In this document: piece after piece, positions 58,078 through 64,000 of the stretch | Layout of the letters: each line of letters begins with the position of its first letter | Position numbering within the stretch: position 1 is the stretch's first letter | From: Streptomyces sp. NBC_00459 | GTDB taxonomy: Bacteria > Actinomycetota > Actinomycetes > Streptomycetales > Streptomycetaceae | DNA length: 64,000 nt | Assembly (NCBI RefSeq): GCF_036013955.1 | Contig: NZ_CP107903.1 | Span: forward strand, 5,332,001-5,396,000 | Direction: 5' to 3' | The notes under the pieces: generated by a model | What the model saw: the letters and a program-made list of their open reading frames with translations, nothing else | What the model was told of the DNA's origin: nothing | Database searches by the model: none | Position numbers and translations under genes: made by a program

Positions 58078-59808
58078 ATGGAGACCGACCAGGAGCCGTA
58101 TGTCCGTCTCGCGACCTTGCGGCAACTGCACCAGGTCATGGCGGACATGAACACCGCGCGCAGTCTGGCGGACACCCTTCAGACCGTCGCCGACGGCGTC
58201 GTCAACGGCCTCGGCTACGAGTTGGCGTGCGTCAACCTCGTCCGCCCCGACGGCGATCTCGTCGTCGCCGCCTTCGCCGGGAACTCCGCCGCCGAGGCCC
58301 TCATCACCGGCCGGGTCGGCTCGCGCGACTCCTGGGAACGCCGGCTCGCCATGGGTGAGACCTGGGGCGACCTGGTCTTCATACCGCACACCGAGGGCTG
58401 GGTCCTCGACGACGACGACGTCCCGCAGTGGTACACCGACGGCCCCGCCCCCCGCTTCGAGGACGAGTGGCACCCCTCGGACCGGCTCTTCGCCCCGATG
58501 TTCACCCCGAGCGTGCCCGGCGGCACCTGCGGCGAACTGATCGGCGTGCTGTCCGTGGACCGGCCGCGCAACGGCCGCCGGCCGGGCGCATGGGGCAAAG
58601 AAGCGCTCCAGATGTACGCGTTCCAGGCAGCCATCGCCATCAGCAACGCACGTCTACGCGCGAATATGCAGCGGGCACTGGTCAGACTCGAACGTGAGCA
58701 GCAGGCGCTGCGGGCCAGCGAGGAAAGCTTCCGGCAGGCCTTCGAGTACGCCCCCTCCGGCATGGCCATCGCCGAGATGGGCGGCGACCAGCACGGGCGA
58801 ATACTCCGCACCAACGACGCCCTGTGCCGACTGCTCGGCCGCCCCGCCTCCGCGATGCGCCGCTACTCCTTCTCCGACCTCGTGCACCCCGAGGACATAG
58901 GCACCCTGCTGCGCACCTCCGCCGAGGGCGGGCGCACCGAACTCCGGCTCGCCCGCCGGGACGGCACGTATCTGTGGGTGTCGCTGCGCAACTCCGTCGT
59001 CGCGGACGCCACCGACGGCCCGCGCTTCCTGCTCACCCACGTCGAGGACATCGAGGAGCGCAAGCGCCGCGAGCTCCAGCTCGCCCACCGCGCCTCCCAC
59101 GACTCCCTCACCGGTCTGCCCAACTCCGCCGAACTGCGCGCCCGGCTCAGCTCCCGCCTCTGTCAGCGCCCGCAGACGACGGCGCCCGGCCTGGTCGAGT
59201 CGGTCGACGCGGCCTACGGCCACGGTCAGCTGGACCCCTACGGCACGCACGACCAGTACACGACGGCGCCGGCGCCCGTGCCGGACGGCGGACTCCAGCC
59301 GTACGACGTGAACGGCCACGGTTTCGACTTCCGCACCGCCCCCGAGGCGTACGGCGCGTACGACCACCACGTCCACACCGTCGCCCCCGAGGGCGAGCAG
59401 GACGACGGGACGAAGGGGCTGGCGGTCCTCTTCTGCGACCTCGACGGCTTCAAGTCGATCAACGACCGCTTCGGGCACAACGCCGGTGACGCGGTGCTGA
59501 TCGAGGTGGCCCGGCGGCTCAGCGGGGCCGTGCGCGACGGCGACACGGTGGCCAGGCTCGGCGGCGACGAGTTCGTGGTCCTCGCCGACGGCCTCGGCCG
59601 GGCCGACGCCCAGGACCTCGCCGTACGTCTGCGCAACGAGATCATCCAGCCCGTCAGGGTCGACGGCCGCGCGATGCGGGTCGGCGCGAGCTTCGGCATC
59701 GGGTGGGCACACTGCGGGATGACGGCGGACGAAGTCCTGAAGTCGGCCGACGAGCGGATGTACATCGAGAAACGATCCCGTCCCAAACAGCACCGCCGCG
59801 CGGGATGA
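58078..59808 (+). CDS. cdgB: Diguanylate cyclase CdgB (GAF-PAS-GGDEF)
   Basis: 576 aa from ATG 58078. GAF domain (~20-190), a short coiled coil (MQRALVRLEREQQALRASEES), PAS/PAC (~215-330; FEYAPSGMAIAEMGG, LRTNDALCRLLG), then GGDEF (~340-576). The catalytic domain contains a ~75-residue insertion rich in Tyr/His/Gly, FCDLDGFKSINDRFGHNAGDAVLIEVARRL (in part), and active-site GGDEF. The inhibitory I-site RxxD (RDGD) lies exactly five residues before GGDEF. It makes c-di-GMP, which arms BldD to hold off sporulation. No membrane segment, so cytosolic. Confidence 0.95.
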   Translation: METDQEPYVRLATLRQLHQVMADMNTARSLADTLQTVADGVVNGLGYELACVNLVRPDGDLVVAAFAGNSAAEALITGRVGSRDSWERRLAMGETWGDLVFIPHTEGWVLDDDDVPQWYTDGPAPRFEDEWHPSDRLFAPMFTPSVPGGTCGELIGVLSVDRPRNGRRPGAWGKEALQMYAFQAAIAISNARLRANMQRALVRLEREQQALRASEESFRQAFEYAPSGMAIAEMGGDQHGRILRTNDALCRLLGRPASAMRRYSFSDLVHPEDIGTLLRTSAEGGRTELRLARRDGTYLWVSLRNSVVADATDGPRFLLTHVEDIEERKRRELQLAHRASHDSLTGLPNSAELRARLSSRLCQRPQTTAPGLVESVDAAYGHGQLDPYGTHDQYTTAPAPVPDGGLQPYDVNGHGFDFRTAPEAYGAYDHHVHTVAPEGEQDDGTKGLAVLFCDLDGFKSINDRFGHNAGDAVLIEVARRLSGAVRDGDTVARLGGDEFVVLADGLGRADAQDLAVRLRNEIIQPVRVDGRAMRVGASFGIGWAHCGMTADEVLKSADERMYIEKRSRPKQHRRAG

Positions 59809-60013
59809 TCACCAGATCAGTGGCCCTGTGCGGCCCTGTAGCGATCTTGTAGCGGCTCTGTGCCGCCGGAGTCACCCGTTTGGGGCAGTGGGAGCGGGTA
59901 GGCTCGCTATTCACATTGCATGTTTCGCATTGCGTGTTTCCAGGACCTCGCAACACCTTGTGGTCCCCACCCCCGCAGTAGTCCCACCCCGCACCTGTTG
60001 AGGAGACCAAGGG

Positions 60014-61015
60014 ATGACGCCCGGCAACAGCGGCGCGAGCACGCCCGAGGACGAAGATCCGTTCGGCTACCTGTACGAAGACGGGCGGGCCAACGGAGCT
60101 CAGCCGCCGAGCAGCGGCTACGGCTACCCGAACTCGGTCGGCCGGGTGCGGCCCGTCGGCGAGCGCCAGTACAGCCCGCAGGCGGCCCCGGGGCAGGCGC
60201 CCGGCCAGGGCCAGCAGCCGGCGTACGGCCAGACCGCCCCGACCGCGCAGTACGGCCAGGCGATCCCGCAGCAGCAGGGGGTGTACGGCGGCACGAACAC
60301 CCACTACCAGGCACCCGAGGCCTTCGGCGGCGGCCCCGCGGCCCCGCAGCAGCCCGCGTACAGCAACGGCGGCGGCAGAGGCGGACGGGGCTCGGGCCCC
60401 AACACCAAGGGACTGCTGATCGGTGCCATCGCGGTGGTCGCCGCGGTCGTCATCGGTATCGGCGTGGCCATGATGGGCGGCGACGACAAGGAGAAGGGCA
60501 CCGAGGCCGACCCGACCCCGACGACCGGGCAGAGCGCCGAGCCGAGCCCGTCGAGCACCAGCTCGGTGGCGGCCTCGGGCGAACTCCCCAAGATCGACGC
60601 GAAGGCCCTGAAGCTTGAGGGCGGCACGACGGTGACGTCCGAGGTCAAGGGTGCGCAGGCGGCCGACGGCATCTACGTGGCGGGGTTCAACCAGGTGGGC
60701 GCCTCGGTGACCTGGACCATCAACGGCATCCCCAAGTCCGGCAAGTACAGCGTGTACGTCGGCTACAGCGTCCCCGGCAAGGACGCCACCGCCACCCTCG
60801 CGGTCAACGGCACGGCTTCCGACACGCCCGTCGACCTGAAGAACTGGACGGGCGCCGCCGAGGGCGACTACGCGAAGGGCTGGACGAAGACCTACAACTA
60901 CGTCCAGCTCAACAAGGGCACCAACACCATCAAGATCTCGTGCGAACAGGGCAACCAGTGCGACGCCCTGCTCGACCAGATGTGGTTGGTGGAGGGCTGG
61001 GTCAAGTCCAGCTGA
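60014..61015 (+). CDS. Membrane-anchored protein with CBM35-like domain
   Basis: 333 aa from ATG 60014. Cytosolic N-terminus (~135 residues) rich in Gly/Gln/Pro/Tyr (prion-like low complexity), one membrane helix (GLLIGAIAVVAAVVIGIGVAMM), a Ser/Thr/Pro linker, then a beta-sandwich (~200-333): KLEGGTTVTSEVKGAQAADGIYVAGF, GKYSVYVGYSVPGKDATATLAVNG, NYVQLNKGTNTIKISCEQGNQCDALLDQMWL, resembling CBM35/CBM6 carbohydrate-binding modules with a Cys pair. It may sense or hold cell-wall glycans. Follows cdgB by 205 bases. Confidence 0.82.
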   Translation: MTPGNSGASTPEDEDPFGYLYEDGRANGAQPPSSGYGYPNSVGRVRPVGERQYSPQAAPGQAPGQGQQPAYGQTAPTAQYGQAIPQQQGVYGGTNTHYQAPEAFGGGPAAPQQPAYSNGGGRGGRGSGPNTKGLLIGAIAVVAAVVIGIGVAMMGGDDKEKGTEADPTPTTGQSAEPSPSSTSSVAASGELPKIDAKALKLEGGTTVTSEVKGAQAADGIYVAGFNQVGASVTWTINGIPKSGKYSVYVGYSVPGKDATATLAVNGTASDTPVDLKNWTGAAEGDYAKGWTKTYNYVQLNKGTNTIKISCEQGNQCDALLDQMWLVEGWVKSS

Positions 61016-61036
61016 GCCCTACCGAAGTGGTGTAAC

Positions 61037-61084
61037 GGCCGCGGCGGCCACCGGAAGCGAACGCTTCCGGTGGCCGCCGCGGCC
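61037..61084. terminator. Bidirectional terminator (23-bp stem)
   Basis: Perfect stem from 61037-61059 and 61062-61084 with a minimal loop, between the convergent CBM-like gene and nagA. Confidence 0.9.
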
Positions 61085-61133
61085 GGTTTCACGCCGAGGT
61101 GGCCTCACCCTTCTCGCCTGCTCGCCCCTGCGG

Positions 61134-62399
61134 TCAAGGCAGTTGGGGCTTCACCACCCAACTTCCCTTGCGCATCACTCCCTTGACCGTGAAGTCCGCG
61201 TCCAGCAGGACCAGGTCCGCGTCCTTGCCCGGTTCCAGGGAGCCCACCCGGTCGTACATCCCCAGCAGCCGGGCGGGGTTGGCGGACAGGGCGGCGACCA
61301 CGTCCGTGACCGGGAGCCGGTCGACGGTGACCGCCCGCTTGAAGGCGCGGTCCAGCGTGAGTGTCGAGCCCGCGATCGAACCGCCCTCGACCAGCCGCGC
61401 CACACCCTCGCTGACCTCGACCTCCAGCGGGCCGAGCAGATAGCGGCCGTCGCCGAAGCCGGCCGCGTCCATCGCGTCGGTGATGAACGCCACGCGGTCC
61501 GCGCCCGCGTGGTGGAACGCGAGTTGGAGGGCCGCGGGGTGCAAGTGCGTGCCGTCGTTGATGAGTTCGACGGTGACGCGGTCGTCTTCGAGGAGAGCGG
61601 TGATCGGGCCGGGGGAGCGGTGGCCGAGGGAGGGCATCGCGTTGAAGAGGTGCGTGGCGACGGTGGCGCCCGCGTCGATGGCCTCCACTGTCTGCTCGTA
61701 CGTCGCGTCGGTGTGCCCGATCGCCGCGAGGACACCGTGCTCGACGAGCAGCCGTACGGAGTCGAGGCCGCCGGGGAGTTCGGTGGCGAGGGTGACCATG
61801 CTGGCCCGGCCGCGCGCCGCGTCGATCAGCTTGCGGACCTCCGCCGGGTCCGGGTCGCGCAGCAGCGCCTCGGAGTGGGCGCCCTTGCGGCAGGGCGAGA
61901 TGAAGGGGCCCTCGAAGTGGACGCCGGCGATGTCGCCCTGTTCGGCGAGTTCGGAGAGGAGGCCGGCCTGGGCGGTGAGGGTGTCCATGTCGCCGGTGAC
62001 GGTGCTTGCGACGAGGGTGGTGGTGCCGTGGGTCCGGTGGGTGTGGACGCCCTTGAGGATGTCCTCCGCGGTGCCCGAGGTGAAGGAGGCTCCGCCTCCG
62101 CCGTGGTTGTGGAGGTCGACGAAGCCGGGGATCAGCCAGTGGCCGCTCACGTCGATCTCGTGGGCGTTCTCGTGCGGGCGCTCGGTGAACTTGGTTCCCT
62201 CGACGGTGAGTTGGGCGCCGTCGGTGATTCCCGTGGGGAGTACGGCTTTGGCGCCCCTGAGCACCAGGTTGTGGGGAGTGTGCGGGCCCGTGGGGGCTGG
62301 TCGCGCAGATCCCCGCGCCCCTGGGTGGGCTGCCGCTGAGTCCGTTGCCATGGGTGCCGTCGCCCTGGCTGGGACCCCGGCCCTTGGGTTTGTTGCCAT
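61134..62399 (-). CDS. nagA: N-acetylglucosamine-6-phosphate deacetylase
   Basis: 421 aa from ATG 62399: the start overlaps the nagK stop as TGATG and has GGAGG ten bases upstream. Amidohydrolase fold: metal-binding VDLHNHGGGGASF, GVHFEGPFISPCRKGAH, GHTDATYEQTV, ATHLFNAM and FITDAMDAAG (catalytic Asp). Removes the acetyl group from GlcNAc-6-P to give GlcN-6-P. The first ~45 residues have no counterpart in usual NagA (about 380 aa) and are partly encoded by a REP-like repeat; GTG 62264 is where the conserved domain starts. Confidence 0.92.
   Translation of the reverse strand: MATNPRAGVPARATAPMATDSAAAHPGARGSARPAPTGPHTPHNLVLRGAKAVLPTGITDGAQLTVEGTKFTERPHENAHEIDVSGHWLIPGFVDLHNHGGGGASFTSGTAEDILKGVHTHRTHGTTTLVASTVTGDMDTLTAQAGLLSELAEQGDIAGVHFEGPFISPCRKGAHSEALLRDPDPAEVRKLIDAARGRASMVTLATELPGGLDSVRLLVEHGVLAAIGHTDATYEQTVEAIDAGATVATHLFNAMPSLGHRSPGPITALLEDDRVTVELINDGTHLHPAALQLAFHHAGADRVAFITDAMDAAGFGDGRYLLGPLEVEVSEGVARLVEGGSIAGSTLTLDRAFKRAVTVDRLPVTDVVAALSANPARLLGMYDRVGSLEPGKDADLVLLDADFTVKGVMRKGSWVVKPQLP
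62281..62330. repeat. REP-like element, copy B, inside nagA 5' coding end
   Basis: Contains TGCGGGCCCGTGGGGG, then GCTGGTCGCGCAGATCCCCG and CGCCCCTGGGTGGG. This is the common Streptomyces intergenic repeat as I remember it, and shares its ends with 43741-43800. It lies within the N-terminal extension of NagA and encodes PGARGSARPAPTGPHTP. Confidence 0.7.
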
Positions 62400-63346
62400 C
62401 AGGCGGATGCCTCCGTGAGGTCGGGGTCGGTAATGGTCAGGAGATCCCACGCCAGCAGGCCCGCGCCCAGGCAGCCTGCCGTGTCTCCGAGGGCTGCGGG
62501 GGCGATGACCGGGAGCTTCTGGAAGGTGATCCGTTCCTGGACGGCGGTGTGCAGCGGTGTGAACAGGGTGTCCCCCGCTTCCGCCAGGCCGCCGCCGATG
62601 ATCAGGGTGCGGGGGTCGAGGAGGGTGAGGGCGGTGACCAGGCCGTCGGCGAGGGCGTCGATCGCGTGCTGCCAGACCTGGCGGGCGAGCGGGTCGCCGG
62701 AGTCGACGGCCCTGGCGCAGTCCGCCGCGTCCGCGCCCGGGGTGCCGGACGCGGCGGCCCACGCCTCGCTCACCGCCGACGCCGACGCGTACCGCTCCAG
62801 ACAGCCGCGCCGGCCGCACGGACACGGGATCCCGCCGGGCCGTACGACGATGTGGCCGATCTCGCCCGCGAAGCCGTGTGCGCCCGCCTCGACCCGGCCG
62901 TCGATGCCGATCGCGCCCGCGATTCCGGTGCCGAGGGCGACGAAGAAGAAGCGGTCCGCTCCCTGGCCGGCCCCGAGCCGGCCCTCCGCGAGCCCGCCCG
63001 TCCGGACGTCGTGGCCGAGGGCGACCGGCAGGCCCAGCCGTTCCGTGAGCAGGTCGCGCAGGGGTACGTCACGCCAGCCGAGGTTCGCCGCGTAGACGGC
63101 GAGGCCGCGGTCGGCGTCGACGATGCCGGGGACGGAGACTCCGGCGGCAGCGGCGCTCTCGCCGAGGTGGGCGATGCCGTGGGCGCGCAGGTCGGCGGCG
63201 AAGCCGAGGATCTCGGCCACGACGGCTTCGGGGCCGCGCTCGCGTCCGGTCGCCCGGCGCGCCCGGTGGAGCAGGGCGCCGTCCGGCCCGATGAGGGCGG
63301 CTTTCATCGCGGTGCCGCCCACGTCGAGGGCGATGACATGTCTCAC
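62399..63346 (-). CDS. nagK: ROK-family N-acetylglucosamine kinase
   Basis: 315 aa from ATG 63346. Sugar-kinase ATP motif ALDVGGTAMKAALI, catalytic Asp region GHDVRTGGLAEGRLGAGQ, ROK zinc motif with IGHIVVRPGG and CPCGRRGCLERYASA, and IIGGGLAEAG. No DNA-binding domain, so a kinase rather than a ROK repressor. Phosphorylates GlcNAc to feed nagA, with which it is translationally coupled. Two dre-like sites upstream imply DasR control. Confidence 0.92.
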   Translation of the reverse strand: MRHVIALDVGGTAMKAALIGPDGALLHRARRATGRERGPEAVVAEILGFAADLRAHGIAHLGESAAAAGVSVPGIVDADRGLAVYAANLGWRDVPLRDLLTERLGLPVALGHDVRTGGLAEGRLGAGQGADRFFFVALGTGIAGAIGIDGRVEAGAHGFAGEIGHIVVRPGGIPCPCGRRGCLERYASASAVSEAWAAASGTPGADAADCARAVDSGDPLARQVWQHAIDALADGLVTALTLLDPRTLIIGGGLAEAGDTLFTPLHTAVQERITFQKLPVIAPAALGDTAGCLGAGLLAWDLLTITDPDLTEASA

Positions 63347-63375
63347 GGGAACAGTGTGGCCCGTAGACCCGGAAG

Positions 63376-63405
63376 AGGTCTAGTCCACTTACGTGGTGTA
63401 GACCT
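63376..63405. promoter_or_regulatory. Two dre-like DasR sites
   Basis: AGGTCTAGTCCA (63376-63387) and TGGTGTAGACCT (63394-63405) each match TGGTCTAGACCA at 10 of 12 positions and are 18 bases apart. They lie between divergent nagK-nagA and a sugar-binding lipoprotein gene. In S. coelicolor nagKA is a known DasR target. Confidence 0.75.
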
Positions 63406-63469
63406 TATATGGCGAAGAAATTGAACGTACCAATGAACATGTATGTGAACGACGAGTTGGGATTCTGTG

Positions 63470-64000
63470 GTGCAGCGGCGTAGGACAGGCATGATCGCGG
63501 CGGTGTCCGCCCTCGGGATGACGGCGGTACTCGGCGGCTGCGGAGGAACCGGCTCGGGTGAGGTCACCCTGAAGCTGGTCGCCGCCGACTACGGCGACTC
63601 CGGCGCCAACAGCTCCCAGAAGTACTGGGACAACCTCGTCGCTGAGTACGAGGACACCCACCCGGACGTGCGGGTCGACGTCAGCGTCTACTCCTGGAAC
63701 GACGTCGACCGCAAGGTCAAGGAGATGGTCGCCGCCGGTGACACACCCGACCTGGCGCAGATCGGCGCATACGCCGACTACGCGGCCAAGGGCGAGCTGT
63801 ACCAGGCCGACGACCTGCTCTCCATCCCGACGCAGGCGGACTTCGTCGCCCATCTGGCCGACGCCGGAAAGGTCAGCCGCACCCAGTACGGCATGCCCTT
63901 CGCCGCCTCCACCCGCCTCCTCTTCTACAACAAGAAGCTCTTCACCGAGGCCGGCCTCACCCCGCCCACCACCTGGAGCGAGCTGGCGGCCGACGCCGCC
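63470..64000 (+). CDS. Sugar-binding lipoprotein of an ABC transporter (partial, 3' end outside window)
   Basis: 177 codons are visible, running off the right edge; start GTG 63470 or 63467, after an in-frame TGA at 63446. Lipoprotein signal VQRRRTGMIAAVSALGMTAV with lipobox LGGC (Cys near residue 24). The mature part (VTLKLVAADYGDSGANSSQKYWDNLVAEYEDTHPDVRVDV..., YGMPFAASTRLLFYNKKLF, GLTPPTTWSEL) is a CUT1 family MalE/NgcE-type solute-binding protein. dre sites in the shared promoter suggest an amino-sugar or chitobiose ligand. Its ATPase would presumably be MsiK. Confidence 0.88.
   Translation, partial: MQRRRTGMIAAVSALGMTAVLGGCGGTGSGEVTLKLVAADYGDSGANSSQKYWDNLVAEYEDTHPDVRVDVSVYSWNDVDRKVKEMVAAGDTPDLAQIGAYADYAAKGELYQADDLLSIPTQADFVAHLADAGKVSRTQYGMPFAASTRLLFYNKKLFTEAGLTPPTTWSELAADAA

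Overview
The window is a high-GC chromosomal segment from a Streptomyces species. The evidence is pervasive G/C third-codon bias, frequent leaderless starts with a -10 hexamer about 6 bases before ATG/GTG, a mycothiol gene (mshA), the phoU / phoR-phoP block with PHO-box repeats, carD-ispD-ispF-cysS-rlmB, msiK, a CdgB-type diguanylate cyclase and nagK-nagA. From memory, this gene order parallels the S. coelicolor SCO4190-SCO4286 core region; I could not check this by search.

Left part (1-14.5 kb) is accessory-flavoured and rich in resistance-type genes. It starts with a 5'-truncated gene, a HAD phosphatase and a fragment of a paralogue of the first gene, then a protein with two tandem aminoglycoside-phosphotransferase-like kinase domains, a TetR regulator, a HelD/HelR-type RNA-polymerase-associated helicase, a small HAD protein, a short UvrA-like ABC ATPase, an AraC-VOC pair and an ECF41-type sigma factor. 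It ends with a rifampin monooxygenase (Rox) preceded by an inverted repeat that looks like the rifamycin-associated element (RAE). NUDIX and alpha/beta hydrolase genes follow.

15-24.8 kb holds an XRE regulator with a palindromic operator, a Lys/Ala-rich HbhA-like protein, a DUF2516 protein, a receiver-PP2C phosphatase, a secreted NlpC/P60 hydrolase, a methyltransferase divergent from mshA (with a sigma-R-like promoter), a YbjN protein, and an AraC regulator divergent from a DUF2000 gene.

24.8-26.4 kb is the least conventional stretch: a vapB antitoxin remnant and four tiny genes chained by 4-base ATGA/GTGA overlaps, divergent from a 90-residue GntR regulator, with a cluster of short palindromes between them.

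26.5-46 kb is mostly core: an MFS exporter, gpmA, a secreted protein, a SCO4226-like nickel-binding protein, an orphan sugar-binding lipoprotein, a 50-residue Cys-rich peptide gene, phoU/phoR/phoP, a lipoprotein, an 11-base phased repeat array, carD, ispD-ispF, a dispersed REP-like element, cysS, rlmB, a DoxX membrane protein, a nucleotidyltransferase, msiK and tRNA-Thr(TGT).

46-64 kb mixes a GNAT, a streptomycin-6-kinase-like APH, a rhomboid-like protein and a flavin oxidoreductase; a SoxR-box-controlled quinone oxidoreductase whose operator lies in the 3' end of the upstream flavoprotein gene; a pentapeptide-repeat protein, a JAB-like + SnoaL/VOC pair, terD, arfB, a flavin reductase, cdgB with a CRP/BldD-like palindrome, and a CBM-like membrane protein. 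At the right edge, nagA-nagK lies divergent from a sugar-binding lipoprotein, with two dre-like DasR sites between them. MsiK (candidate dre site), NagK/NagA and this lipoprotein together suggest amino-sugar uptake and catabolism under DasR.
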